Of a stretch of DNA of 64,000 bases, positions 38,686-50,700 are shown piece by piece. The stretch covers positions 380,229 to 444,228 of the forward strand of contig CAVWUA010000004.1 of the NCBI GenBank assembly GCA_963758025.1, written 5' to 3'. The stretch is from CAVWUA01 sp963758025 (GTDB lineage: Bacteria > Planctomycetota > Planctomycetia > Isosphaerales > Isosphaeraceae). How positions within the stretch are numbered: position 1 is the stretch's first letter; each line of letters starts with the position of its first letter. The notes beneath the pieces were generated by a model. The model searched no databases. It was not told where the DNA came from and saw only the letters and a program-made list of their open reading frames with translations. Position numbers and translations under genes: made by a program.

Positions 38686-40653
38686 ATGGTGATGGCAAGA
38701 CCAAGGCAAAGTCAGAACACGGCGGGCGTTCCCTTCGGCCCTTCGGCAACGCGATCCTGCCGGCGCGCCTTGCTGGTGATGCTGTGGCTCGTCGCGGGAA
38801 CAGCGCGGGCGCAGGATGTTGGCACACCGCCGGCCAGCTCCATGCCGCCGGTCAGCTCCACCCCACCGAGCGAGCCGTTCGTGCCGATCTCGCCGATACC
38901 CAACCCCAGCCCGTTCCCGGCGCAGCTTCAACCGCCGGCTCTCGGGGGCGGGGCAGCCCCCGCGGCGAACCTCTCGGAACCCTCGGAGCCGCGGACGCCC
39001 GAGTTCACGACTCCGGACCCCCCACAAGCGCGGTTCCTGGTCGTGCGGCCGACCGCCCGAACCGCCGCGGCGGGACCGGCGGACGGGTTGCCCGAGCCGT
39101 TGGCCGACGACGAGGCGGAGGACCCCACCGAAGGCGTGCTGCGCGAGTCGGTCACGGCGACCGAAGGGTCCTTCGTCGTGAAGGTTAACCGTTCCCGCGT
39201 TTTCGAATCAAAACAGACGTTCACTCGAATTCTGATCGCCGACCCGCGAATCGCCGACGTGCAGCTCCTGGACGCCGATCAGCCCGAGCCGAAACTCCTG
39301 AACGTCTATGGCCGGATGTTCGGCGAGACGACCCTGACGGTCTGGTTCGCCGATCCGGCCGACCCTCAGACGGAGCACGTGCAGTCCTATGAGGTCAAGG
39401 TGACGGTGGACACCGAGGAGCTTCAGGAACGGATCGCGCAGCTCTTTCCGGGGGCCGACGTGCGGCTCCGCCAGGTCGGCTTGCAACTGATCCTGGAGGG
39501 GCAGGTCCCCGACGCCAAGACGATGGCCGACGTGATGCAGTTGCTCACCTCGGAGATGATTGGAGGCTCACCCCTGAATATGGGTAGCGGCGGCGGTGGT
39601 GGGTTCAGCGGCGGACCGGGAGGTGGCGGCGGAGGTACCGCCGTGGCCGCGCCGACGGCCATGTCGGGCGGGGCGGCCACCGGAGGAGGGGCCGTGCGCG
39701 GCCTGATCGTCGCCGACTCCGCCGGCGCGGGCTCGCCGCCGTTCACGATCATCAACCGCGTGCACGTTCCCGGGCCGCGCCAGGTGATGTTGAAAGTCAA
39801 GATCGCCGAGCTGAACCGCACGGCGCTGCGGCAGTTCGGCATGAACTTCTCGAGCCTCTGGAGCAACGGCAACTCGATCGCCACGGCCGTTGGCGCGATC
39901 GCGGCCGGAGCGCCGCAGGTCCTCGGCGTCTTCGATGGAGGCGATTTCAGCCTCTACCTGAACGCCCTGCGGCAAAACAGCCTGGCCCGCATCCTGGCCG
40001 AGCCGAACCTGGTGACGCTCGACGGCCAGCCCGCCCACTTCCTGGCGGGCGGTCAGTTCCCGTACCAGGTGCCCCAGGCCAGCGCCCTGGGTGGGCCGGT
40101 CATCACGTACCAGTTCCGCGACTTCGGCGCGATTCTCCAGTTCGTCCCGCACGTCAAGGGGGACGACGTGATCCGCCTCGATGTCAACCCGGTCTTCAGC
40201 CAGTTGAATTTCACGCTGGGCACGCCGGTGCCGGGCATCGACCAGCGGAGCGCCCGCACCGTCGTCGAGCTTCGCGCCGGCCAGACCCTGGCCATCGCCG
40301 GATTGCTCCAGCTTCAGACGAACGCCTCGACCACGCGCATCCCCTTGCTGGGCGATGCGCCGATCATCGGGCCGCTCTTCAGCAACAACTCGATCAACAC
40401 GATCGAGACCGAGCTGGTCGTCCTGGTGACGCCCGAATTGATCGCCCCGGTCGATGAGTGCGAGGTTCCCCCCTCTCCGGGAGACGATTACATGGAGCCG
40501 AACGACCTGGAATTCTACTTCCTCGGCCGGATCGAAGGCCGCACCGGCCACCCGTTCCGCTCGACGATCATCGAACTGGACCCCTGGCACATCATGAAGC
40601 ACGTCCGGAGCGACAATCGCTGGGTCATCGGCCCGCACGGATACGCGGATTGA
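38686..40653 (+). CDS. Secretin of a Tad/type II-like secretion system
   Basis: The 655-residue protein has a signal peptide (RALLVMLWLVAGTARAQ) and a Pro/Ser-rich linker. A CpaC/RcpA-type N-terminal pilus domain lies at ~160-265 (FVVKVNRSRVFESKQTFTRI; LLNVYGRMFGETTLTVWF), followed by a BON-like segment. A Gly-rich insert (residues ~300-335) precedes the secretin domain. That domain carries classic motifs: NSLARILAEPNLVTLDGQPA, FLAGGQFPYQVPQ, RIPLLGDAPIIGPLFSN and ETELVVLVTPELIAPVD. A six-base-earlier ATG and the GTG/ATG cluster make the exact start uncertain. It is intact. The TPR lipoprotein at 41654 fits a TadD-like role in the same system; no ATPase or pilin gene is present in the window. 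Confidence 0.9.
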   Translation: MVMARPRQSQNTAGVPFGPSATRSCRRALLVMLWLVAGTARAQDVGTPPASSMPPVSSTPPSEPFVPISPIPNPSPFPAQLQPPALGGGAAPAANLSEPSEPRTPEFTTPDPPQARFLVVRPTARTAAAGPADGLPEPLADDEAEDPTEGVLRESVTATEGSFVVKVNRSRVFESKQTFTRILIADPRIADVQLLDADQPEPKLLNVYGRMFGETTLTVWFADPADPQTEHVQSYEVKVTVDTEELQERIAQLFPGADVRLRQVGLQLILEGQVPDAKTMADVMQLLTSEMIGGSPLNMGSGGGGGFSGGPGGGGGGTAVAAPTAMSGGAATGGGAVRGLIVADSAGAGSPPFTIINRVHVPGPRQVMLKVKIAELNRTALRQFGMNFSSLWSNGNSIATAVGAIAAGAPQVLGVFDGGDFSLYLNALRQNSLARILAEPNLVTLDGQPAHFLAGGQFPYQVPQASALGGPVITYQFRDFGAILQFVPHVKGDDVIRLDVNPVFSQLNFTLGTPVPGIDQRSARTVVELRAGQTLAIAGLLQLQTNASTTRIPLLGDAPIIGPLFSNNSINTIETELVVLVTPELIAPVDECEVPPSPGDDYMEPNDLEFYFLGRIEGRTGHPFRSTIIELDPWHIMKHVRSDNRWVIGPHGYAD

Positions 40654-41010
40654 TGGGCGAGAGGAGTTGGCTGGTAGTTGACAGCGAGAGGATGGCATCG
40701 AGCATGACAAGACGAGAGGAGGACGCGCCCACCTTTCCAGGGGGCTTCCTTCCCCCCTTACCAAGGGGGGATTGAGGGGGGTCTCTTGGGCGGACCGTCG
40801 TGTTCCCGGAACCCCCTCCGGCTCCCCCTTACCAAGGGGGAGAAACAGAGGAATGCAGTCGGCTGGGTCGTGACCCAGCTTCGGGTTTCGTCGCTACCCA
40901 GGGGCTGGATCACGACCCAGCCGACGTGACTCATCCAGGCAATTCGGTGTCAGTCATCCACTCGACCCCTAAGCATTTTTCTCGTAACGCCCTTATCAGG
41001 AGATTCGCTC
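40654..41010. repeat. Intergenic region made largely of palindromic repeats
   Basis: No gene is visible in this gap. It contains two copies of a C-run/TTACCAA/G-run palindrome (40752-40770 and 40822-40842; the second is CTCCCCCTTACCAAGGGGGA plus one more base). It also contains two copies of a GGCTGGGTCGTGACCCAGC-type palindrome (40861-40879 and the near-identical inverted copy 40903-40922). Such elements recur between genes in many environmental bacterial genomes and can form strong RNA hairpins. The stretch probably holds the end of the secretin transcript and the promoter of the 41011 gene. Confidence 0.7.
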
Positions 41011-41652
41011 ATGAAACGCCACCGATCTCGGAACCCCTGGCGGGCGCTGGCCTTGACGGTGGCGTCGGCTGCCGTGGCGGACGCAGCGCCGGCGTGGGCA
41101 CAGATGCCCCTGCCACCCACCGGGCCGGTGTTTGCCGCCCCGGCGCCTCCGGGCGGTCCTCTGCATCGCATGTGCTACTGCTTGCGCGACCGGTTCATCG
41201 GCCAGCCGGAATATTTCCAGGTCCCGCCGCCGGGGTTCCGCGTCAACGAAACCTTCGGCGTGATGACCGGACGGGCGGACGTGCATCAGTTCACGCTGTA
41301 CGATTCCGACTTCGTCGCCGGTACGACGACCCTCTCTCCCCTGGGTGCGCAGCGGCTGAGCTGGATGGCGAACCGCTTGCCGAAGTGGCTCGGGCCGGTC
41401 GTCATCGAGTGGACGCCCGACCGCCCCGGTCTGGCCGAGGCCCGGCGCGGTGCCGTGCTGGCCTCCTTGCAAGGGGCGGGCCTGCCCGTGGGCGACGAGC
41501 GCGTCGCGATCGCGCCATCGACCTTCCCGGGCTTGCCAGGCACGCAGGCGTTGAACAACCACCATATCCTGATCCGTCGTGATGTCGAAGCCCCCACGAT
41601 CTACAGTGTCAGCCCGACCACCACGGCCGACTTCTCGGGAGGACCGCGCTGA
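41011..41652 (+). CDS. Secreted protein of unknown function linked to the secretin gene
   Basis: The 213-residue product has a signal peptide (RALALTVASAAVADAAPAWAQ). Its central part looks like a divergent OmpA-type peptidoglycan-binding or mixed alpha/beta fold (LSPLGAQRLSWMANRLPKWL; GPVVIEWTPDRPGLAEARRG), but the usual OmpA Asp/Arg motif is not clear. The gene lies between the secretin and the TPR lipoprotein; its stop is one base before the next ATG, so it is co-transcribed with the latter. A structural role in the secretion apparatus is a guess. Confidence 0.6.
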   Translation: MKRHRSRNPWRALALTVASAAVADAAPAWAQMPLPPTGPVFAAPAPPGGPLHRMCYCLRDRFIGQPEYFQVPPPGFRVNETFGVMTGRADVHQFTLYDSDFVAGTTTLSPLGAQRLSWMANRLPKWLGPVVIEWTPDRPGLAEARRGAVLASLQGAGLPVGDERVAIAPSTFPGLPGTQALNNHHILIRRDVEAPTIYSVSPTTTADFSGGPR

Positions 41653-41653
41653 G

Positions 41654-42568
41654 ATGAACGCATCACGTTCTCACAAGCCCTTGCGGCTCGCGCTGTGCGG
41701 CCTGCTGATCGCCGCCGGATGTCACAGCACATCGAACCGGGTCGCGCAAACCCCCGTGCCGATGCCGCCCACAACGCCGCCGCGGGATGGTTCCGCGGCC
41801 CCGGCGACCCTGACCGCCTCGGCCGGCATCATGCCGGAATCCGGCGCCGCGCAGACGTCGTTCCAGACGAAGTTCAGCCCCGAGGAGGAGGTCCGTATCC
41901 ACCTCGACATGGGCCGGGCCCTGGAAACGAAGGGGGCCTTCGAGGCGGCGGTCAACGAGTATGAGAAGGCGATCGAGGTGATCAACGGCCCGGGGCATCG
42001 CCGCCGGAGCGCGAAGATCACCGACGCGACCAAGGCCCTGGCGCACCGTCGCATGGGGGGTGCTCTGGATCGTCTCGGGCGCTTCCCGCAGGCCGAGGTC
42101 CACTATCGCGAGGCCCTCACGCTCCTGCCGGACGACCCGAAGGTCTGGAACGACGCCGGATACAGCCGATATCTTCAGGGACGCTGGCAGGAAGCCGAGT
42201 CCGCCCTCAAGACCGCCGCCCGGCTCGCGCCCGAGGACACCAAGATCCAGACGAACCTGGGGCTTTGCCTGGCGGCCACCGGCAAGACCGACGAGGCCCT
42301 CGCGGCCCTGACCAAGGCCGGGGGACCGGCCGTCGCGCACGCCAATCTCGGTTACATCCTCGCCGCCAGCGGTCAGCCGGAAGAGGCCCGCGCCCATTAT
42401 CACGCGGCTCTGAAACTGCAACCGACGCTTCAGCCCGTCCGGCTCGCCCTGGCGCAGCTCAACGCCCCGAGCCCGAGCCGGGCGCCGGCGCAGGTGGCGG
42501 GGACCACGCCGAAGACGGCCGCGAACGATCGGAACGTCACCCGAACCTCCACCCCGCCAAAACCCTGA
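41654..42568 (+). CDS. TPR lipoprotein (TadD-like)
   Basis: The start ATG at 41654 gives MNASRSHKPLRLALCGLLIAAGCHST, a clear lipoprotein signal with lipobox IAAGC. The mature part (residues ~85-255) holds about four TPR units, for example HLDMGRALETKGAFEAAVNE, HRRMGGALDRLGRFPQAEVH and NLGLCLAATGKTDEALAALT. The tail is Pro/Thr-rich. TadD-like TPR lipoproteins help assemble secretins in the outer membrane. This position, two genes after a secretin, fits that role. It is intact and follows the upstream stop by one base. Confidence 0.8.
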   Translation: MNASRSHKPLRLALCGLLIAAGCHSTSNRVAQTPVPMPPTTPPRDGSAAPATLTASAGIMPESGAAQTSFQTKFSPEEEVRIHLDMGRALETKGAFEAAVNEYEKAIEVINGPGHRRRSAKITDATKALAHRRMGGALDRLGRFPQAEVHYREALTLLPDDPKVWNDAGYSRYLQGRWQEAESALKTAARLAPEDTKIQTNLGLCLAATGKTDEALAALTKAGGPAVAHANLGYILAASGQPEEARAHYHAALKLQPTLQPVRLALAQLNAPSPSRAPAQVAGTTPKTAANDRNVTRTSTPPKP

Positions 42569-42667
42569 GGAGGCCGGCGGCCCCTATCGGGGAGCGGATT
42601 TCGCTGTTATCCTCGGGCCGTTGGCTTCCACATCCGCATCAACCGCTCGACAACAAGGAGTTATCAC

Positions 42668-43987
42668 ATGATGCGTAGGGGCAATCTCTCGCGCCGCGGG
42701 TTTCTGCGGAATTCGACAACCGCGATGGTCGCCACCGGCTTACCCTTGTGGTACGCCCGCAACACCGTCGCCGCGATCCAGGACAAGAACGAGGGCAAGG
42801 GGGACGCGGCGCTCGTCATGGGGGCCATCGGCACCGGCTCGCGGGGCGTCCCGGTCATGCAGTGGGCCAGGCGCACGGGGGGCAATTTCGTCGCGGTCTG
42901 CGACGTGGACGCCAAGCACCGCGCCGAGGGGGCGGAGAAAGCCGGTGACAACGTCAAGCAGTACAAGGATTACCGCGAACTGCTCGACCGCGACGACATC
43001 CAGGCCGTGACCGTCGTCACGCCCGACCACTGGCACGCCCTGGTCGCCATCGAGGCCATGAAGCGCGGCAAGGACGTGTACTGCGAGAAGCCCCTGTCGC
43101 TGACCGTCGCCGAGGGCCAGGCGATGGTCGAGGCCGCCCGCAAGTACGACCGCGTCTTCCAGACCGGTAGCCAGCAGCGCAGCGACGACCGCTTCCGCAT
43201 GGCCTGCGAACTCGTGCGCAACGGCCGCCTCGGCAAGATCAAGACCGTCGAGACCCACATCGGCGCCAATCCGGAAAAAGGCCCGTTCGACACCAAGCCG
43301 GTCCCCGCCGAACTCGACTGGGACTTCTGGCTCGGCCAGACCCCCTACGTCGAGTACGTCCCCGAGCGCTGCCACTACGAGTTCCGCTGGTGGTACGAGT
43401 ATTCGGGCGGCAAGGTCACCGACTGGGGCGCCCACCACAACGACATCGCCCAGTGGGGCCTCGGCACTGACGAGACCGGCCCGATCCAGATCGTCTCGGA
43501 GTGCGACAAGCCGATCCAGGAGCCGAACTGCTACAACTGCCCGCCGCACTTCAAGATCACCTACACGTATGACAAGGACGTGACCCCCGTCTGCGACGGC
43601 ACCGAGTTGATCTGCACCGACGGCGGCGAGAACGGCGTCAAGTTCATTGGCGAGGACGGCGACTGGATCTTCGTCAGCCGCAGCAAGATCGAGGCCAGCG
43701 ACAAGAAGCTGCTCGATGAGCCCTTGAAAGACGACGCGATCAAACTGGAAGTCTCGAAGGACCACATGCGGAACTTCTTCAACGCCGTCGCCAGCCGGAA
43801 CCGGCCGATCTGCGATGTCGCCGTCGGCTTCCACTCGGTCACCGTCTGCCACCTCGGCAACATCTCACTCCGCCTCGGCGGTCGAGAGCTGAAGTGGGAC
43901 CCGAAGGAGCAGCGTTTCTTCGGCGACGCCCTGGCCAACGCCATGCTCAGCCGCCAGATGCGCGACCCCTGGAAGCTGGAGGTCTGA
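42668..43987 (+). CDS. Gfo/Idh/MocA-family oxidoreductase with Tat signal
   Basis: The 439-residue protein is intact. It starts with a twin-arginine signal (NLSRRGFLRNSTTAMVATGL). A Rossmann-type dinucleotide fold follows (GAIGTGSRGVPVMQW; AVCDVDAKHRAEG). The family motif CEKPLSLTVAEGQAM lies at about residue 140, with the C-terminal alpha/beta domain after it (EYVPERCHYEFRWWYEYSGG; TDWGAHHNDIAQWGLGTD). It is likely an exported NAD(P)-dependent sugar or sugar-derivative oxidoreductase, a very common type in planctomycetes. AAGGAG precedes the ATG. It is followed by a strong hairpin and then by the PSD1/DUF1501 genes. Confidence 0.9.
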   Translation: MMRRGNLSRRGFLRNSTTAMVATGLPLWYARNTVAAIQDKNEGKGDAALVMGAIGTGSRGVPVMQWARRTGGNFVAVCDVDAKHRAEGAEKAGDNVKQYKDYRELLDRDDIQAVTVVTPDHWHALVAIEAMKRGKDVYCEKPLSLTVAEGQAMVEAARKYDRVFQTGSQQRSDDRFRMACELVRNGRLGKIKTVETHIGANPEKGPFDTKPVPAELDWDFWLGQTPYVEYVPERCHYEFRWWYEYSGGKVTDWGAHHNDIAQWGLGTDETGPIQIVSECDKPIQEPNCYNCPPHFKITYTYDKDVTPVCDGTELICTDGGENGVKFIGEDGDWIFVSRSKIEASDKKLLDEPLKDDAIKLEVSKDHMRNFFNAVASRNRPICDVAVGFHSVTVCHLGNISLRLGGRELKWDPKEQRFFGDALANAMLSRQMRDPWKLEV

Positions 43988-43997
43988 CGTCCCTTGC

Positions 43998-44030
43998 CCA
44001 CGGTCCCGACCCCGCCGGTCGGGACCGTGG
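43998..44030 (+). terminator. Strong hairpin after the Gfo/Idh gene
   Basis: A perfect 14-bp stem (CCACGGTCCCGACC paired with GGTCGGGACCGTGG) closes a 5-base loop (CCGCC). It begins 11 bases after the stop codon at 43987. It lacks a T-run, so it may act as a transcript-end stabiliser or a weak terminator. Confidence 0.6.
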
Positions 44031-44132
44031 ATCGGCCCCGACATCACGATCGTCGCTTGCAATCCCTTGGCCCGGGGCGCATATTCAACAATCAGTGAAC
44101 AATCTCCCCGAGTGGCGACGGAGGGCCAACCC

Positions 44133-46173
44133 ATGACCGATCGCCGGCCGGGCCGTTTCTGGCTGATGCTGATTTTGCTGTGGATCGTCGCCCCCGCCCG
44201 AGCCGACGACGCGGAGACACCCTGGGCATTCCATCCGATCGAGCGGCCCGAGGTACCCACGGTCGCTTCGACGGAGCACGTCCGTAACCCGATCGACGCC
44301 TTTCTGATCCGTGCGATGGAGGACGCCGGGATCGCGCCGGTGGCCGAGGCGGACCGGCGGACCTTGATTCGTCGCCTGAGCTTCGATCTCTGGGGATTGC
44401 CCCCGACGCCCGAGGAGGTCGAGGCCTTCGTCGCGGACGAGCGGCCCGATGCCTACGAGCGGCTGGTCGATCGCCTGCTCGCCAGCCCTCGATACGGCGA
44501 GCGCTGGGCGCGGCACTGGCTCGATCTCGTGCGCTACGCCGAGACGCACGGTTACGAGCGGGACGATCCCAAACCAGGGGCCTGGCGCTACCGAGACTGG
44601 GTGATCGACGCGCTCAACGCCGATATGCCCTACGACCGCTTCATCACCGAGCAACTGGCGGGCGATGAATTGCCCGACGCCAACGCCTCGACCAGGACGG
44701 CCACGGCCCTCTACCGGCTCGGCCTGATCGACGACGAACCGGCCGACCCGGTTCAGGATCGGTTCGATCAACTTGATGACATGGTCAAGACCATCGGCAC
44801 GACCTTCCTCGGCCTCACGATCCACTGCGCCCGCTGTCACGATCACAAGTTCGATCCGATCCCTCAGCGCGACTATTACCGAATTCTCGCGTTCCTGACG
44901 CCGGGAAAGCCCTACCAGCGCGGCAATGACGCGAGCATCAGCGTCCCGCTGGCCAGCGAGTCGGAGCAAACGCGGGTCGCGGAACTGAACGCGGCCGTCG
45001 ATCGCCAGATCGCGGCACTCCGCGAACGGATCGGCCAGACCGAGGGGCCGCTCAAGAAGACGATGGAGGACGAGGTCAAGGAGCTGGACGCCAACCGTCC
45101 GACCCCCTTGCCGATGGTCCTCGGCCTGACGGATCGGGGAACCAGCGCCGAACCGACCCACCTCCTCGTGCGCGGCGACGCCCACACGCCGGGGGACGAG
45201 GTTGCGCCGGGGTTCCTGTCGCTGATCGACCCGGAGCCCCCCACGATCGTTCCGACCGCCACGACCACGGGGCGCCGGCTCGCCCTGGCCCGCTGGATCG
45301 CCCGCCCGGACAACCCGCTCACGGCCCGCGTGATGGTCAACCGGCTCTGGCAGCACCATTTTGGCCGGGGCCTGGTGATGACCGCCAACGACTTCGGCGC
45401 GATGGGGGACGAGCCGATCCATCCCGAGTTGCTCGACTGGCTCGCCTCGGAGTTCATCGCCCGGGGCTGGAGCCTCAAGGCCTTGCACCGCCTGATCGTC
45501 AACAGCGCGGCCTACCGGCGGTCGATTGCCTGGGAGGACACGGCCGGCGAGGTCGATCCCGACAACTTCCTCCTCTGGCGACAACGGCCGCAACGGCTGG
45601 AGGCCGAGCCGATCCGCGATGCCGTGCTGGCCGTCTCCGGCACGCTCAACCCGTCGATGGGCGGCCCGAGTGTTCGCCCACCGATCGATCCGGTCGTCCT
45701 GGCCGGTCAGTCCCGTCCCGGCAGCGGCTGGGAGGTCTCCGACGAGGCGCGGCGGCGAGGCGGAGCATCTACGTGTACGTCAAGCGCACGCTGCCGCTGC
45801 CCGAACTGGAAGTCCTCGACGCCGCCGATACCGCCGAGCCGTGCCCCCGGCGCGCCGTCACCACCACCGCCCCCCAGGCGTTGACCCTGCTCAACAGCGC
45901 CTTCTGGCACGACCATGCCGCCCGGTTCGCCGAACGCCTCCAGCGCGAGTCCGGCGACGATCCCGCCGCGCAGGTCGAGCGCCTTCCGGCTGGCCCTGTC
46001 CCGCCCCCCGACCGCCGACGAGCGGCACGGAGTCGCTGTCGTTCCTCGATGCGCACGCGGCATTGATCCGCGAACGCCCCGGGGCCGAGGACCGCGCCCA
46101 TCCCGAACGGGACGCGCTGCGGGCCTTCTGCCTGATTCTTCTCAACACAAATGAGTTTATCACAATTGATTAA
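44133..46173 (+). CDS. DUF1549/DUF1553 (PSD1) protein without an N-terminal cytochrome domain, about three frameshifts
   Basis: The ~680-residue protein starts with a signal peptide (FWLMLILLWIVAPARAD) and goes directly into DUF1549: LIRRLSFDLWGLPPTPEEVE, ARHWLDLVRYAETHGYERDD and the conserved CARCHDHKFDPIPQRDYY. DUF1553 follows (NPLTARVMVNRLWQHHFGRG; HPELLDWLASEFIARGWSLK; APQALTLLNSAFW). Breaks fall near 45765, 45985 and 46030; the last piece ends FCLILLNTNEFITID. Unlike its neighbour at 47716 it lacks the PSCyt1 cytochrome c segment. These proteins are abundant in planctomycetes and always pair with DUF1501; their substrate is unknown. The DUF1501 partner follows within 85 bases. Confidence 0.85.
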
Positions 46174-46256
46174 ATGTCAGTCCCGCCGTAATGAACGCGA
46201 AACACGTAAAAGATCGAGAACGTAAAAGAACGGAGCGACCCTCCGGGAGCTTCTCC

Positions 46257-47675
<1,419 letters not shown>

Positions 47676-47715
47676 ACCCACGGTTCCGCTCGGCTCAACG
47701 ACGAGGCATCGCATC

Positions 47716-50700
47716 ATGCTCCGATTCCGTGATTGGTTGATTGGGGTCGCCTTGCTGGCTTTTCTGGCCCTTCCGGCTGGCGCCGCCGAGGATGCGGACG
47801 TTGCCGCCGAGTGAGTTCTTTGAGAGGGAGGTTCGCCCGATCCTGGTCGAGCGCTGCCAGACCTGCCACGGCGGCGAGAAGACCAAGGCCGGCTTGAAGT
47901 TGACCTCGCGCGCCGGCATCCTCAAGGGCGGCGACAACGGCCCGGCCGTCATCGCGGGCAAGCCGGAGGAGAGCCTTCTGGTCGATGCCGTCGGCTATCA
48001 AGGCATCATCCAGATGCCGCCGAAGGGGAAGCTCCCCGAGGCCGAGATCGCGACCTTGACGAAGTGGGTTTCGATGGGGCTGCCCTGGCCCGACTCCCCG
48101 GCCGTGACGCCCGCCGCGGCCCCCGATCGTCCTTACGAGTTCACCGACGAGCAGCGCCAGTTCTGGTCGTTCCAGCCGGTCGGAAACGTCAAGCCGCCAA
48201 CGGTGGATAATTCCTCCTGGGCGGTCAACGGCATCGACCGATTCATCCTCGAGGGTCTGGAGGCCAAGGGGCTCGAACCCGCCCCGCCGGCCGACCGCCG
48301 GACCCTGATCCGTCGCGTCACGTTCGACCTGACCGGTCTCCCCCCAACGCCCGAGGAGGTCGCGGCGTTCGTCGCGGACGAGCGGCCCGATGCCTACGAG
48401 CAACTGGTCGATCGCCTGCTGGCCAGCCCTCAGTACGGCGAGCGCTCGGCGCGACACTGGCTCGACCTCGTGCGCTACACCGACTCGTTCGACGCCCGCG
48501 GCGTCGGCGGCGAGATGGACTGCCAGGACGCCTGGCGCTACCGGGACTGGGTCGTGGATGCCTTCAACCGCGACCTGCCCTACGATCAGTTCGTCCAGGC
48601 CCAGATTGCCGGGGATATCCTCGCCTCGCAATCTCCCGGCGCGTTCGATCCCGGCAAGATCGTGGCAACCGGCATGCTCGCCATCGGCAACTGGGGCGGC
48701 GGCGACGCCGACAAGGAGAAGCTCCTGACGGATATCGCCGACGATCAGGTGGACGTCGTCAGCCGCACGTTTCTCGGCCTGACCGTCGCGTGCGCCCGCT
48801 GCCACGATCACAAGTTCGACCCGATCCCGACCCGCGACTACTACGGCCTGGCGGGCATGTTCTTCAGCTCGCACATCCTGCCCAACGTCGGCCCGAAGAC
48901 CAACGGCCCGCCGATGCTCCGCATCCCCCTGCTCTCCGACGCTGACCGTCAAGCCCGCGAAGCGCACGCCCGACGGATCAAGGAGCTGGAGGCCGCGCTC
49001 AAGGACGCCACCGAACGACACTATCGCTCCCTGGCCGAGTCCCTCCAACCCGAAACCGCCCGCTACATTCTGGCCGCCTGGGAGTTCCGCGATCAGTCCT
49101 CGTCAACGGCACTGGCCGACTTCGCGGCGGAGCGCGATCTTCAAGCGTTCGCCCTCCGGCGCTGGCTGGATTTCCTCGGCCTGGGGGAACCAGTGCTCAT
49201 GACGACACCCGTCAGCGACGTCCACGGAGCCTCCGGCGTTCTCGCCTGGAAAGGCAAGGCCGACACGCCATCCGTGACGGCCAACACGACCGCGGAACCC
49301 TTGAAGCTCCTGACATTTACCCTGCCGCCGCGTTCCATCTCGGTCCACCCCGGACCTACCAGCGGCGTCGTGGTCGGCTGGACCAGCCCGATCAACGGCA
49401 AGGTGCGGATCAGCGGTTTCCTCTCCGACGGCGACCCGGCCGGCGGCGACGGCGTGGGCTGGGCAATCGACCTCCGCAAGGGCCAGGGGCGTCGCGAGCT
49501 GGCCTCGGGCGACCTTCCGAACAACGGCGCACAGGCTCTGGCACAGGGGCAATCCGGCGACAATCTGGCAGCCGTCGCGGTCGAGCCCGGGGACCGGATC
49601 GAGCTGGTCGTCCTGCCCAAGAACGGCCATACGTGCGACACGACGCGGGTCGATCTGGTCATCTCGTCGTGGGATGGCTCGGCGTCGTGGGACCTCACCC
49701 GAGACGTGCTCGATGACCTGCACGCCGGCAACCCGCACGCCGACCGCCTCGGGAACGCGGGCGTCTGGCGGTTCGCCGACATGGACCGCGTCTCGCGAGG
49801 CTCGCTCCCCGGCGCGGAACCCGGTTCGCCGCTGGCGACACTGGGGAAAGCATTCGCCGTCGGGACCGACCGCGAGGTCTTGGAAAAGGCCGCTCAAGAC
49901 TTCGCCGCGACGTTCACGCAGGTTGATCCGAAGAGTCCCTTCTGGATCGACAATCCCGCCGACGAGTCGGCCCTGCCAGCCAAGGCGCGGGCGTCCCTGG
50001 CGATGCTGCGGGATGAGCTGACCTCCTTGACGCAAAACCCGCCCCCGCCGGTCCCCATGGCGCAAGGCGCGCAGGAAGGCGGAGTTCCGGGGAGTCCGCA
50101 GGAGGGGGTCCACGACGTGAAGGTCCATATTCGCGGCCGTTATGATCGGCTGGGGGACATCGTTCCGCGGCACATGCCGACGATCCTCGCCGGGCCGGAA
50201 GCGTCGCAGGAGCCGATCACCGAGGGGAGCGGGCGGTTGGAGCTGGCGGCGCTGGCTGACCCGGCCCGACCATCCCTTGACGGCCCGCGTGATGGTCAAC
50301 CGGCTCTGGCAATACCACTTCGGCGAGGGGATCGTCCGCACGCCGAGCAATTTCGGCAAGCTGGGCGAGCCGCCGACGCACCCCGAGTTGCTCGACTGGC
50401 TCGCCCGCCGGTTCGTTGACGAGGGCTGGTCGATCAAGCAGATGCACCGGCTGATCCTGCTCTCGAACACATACCGGCAATCGAGCCTCGTGCCAGAGGC
50501 GGTGGTCCGCGCCGATCCCGAGAACCGCCTGTTCGGACGGATGAACCGTCAACGGCTGGAAGCCGAGGCGATCCGCGACAGCCTCCTGGCCGTTGCCGGT
50601 CGGCTCGACCCGACCGCGGCCGGACCGGCATACCGCGACGCCAACATCCCGCGCCGGACCCTCTATCTGATGACCGTGCGGTCGGACCGTTCCGGCTTCC

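Noticed and set aside
40740..40930. Possible CRISPR array
   Set aside because: The repeated units are palindromes of two different kinds without regular spacers; no cas genes are present.
44085..45593. 502-codon minus-strand frame opposite the first PSD1 gene
   Set aside because: Shadow of a conserved DUF1549/DUF1553 coding sequence.
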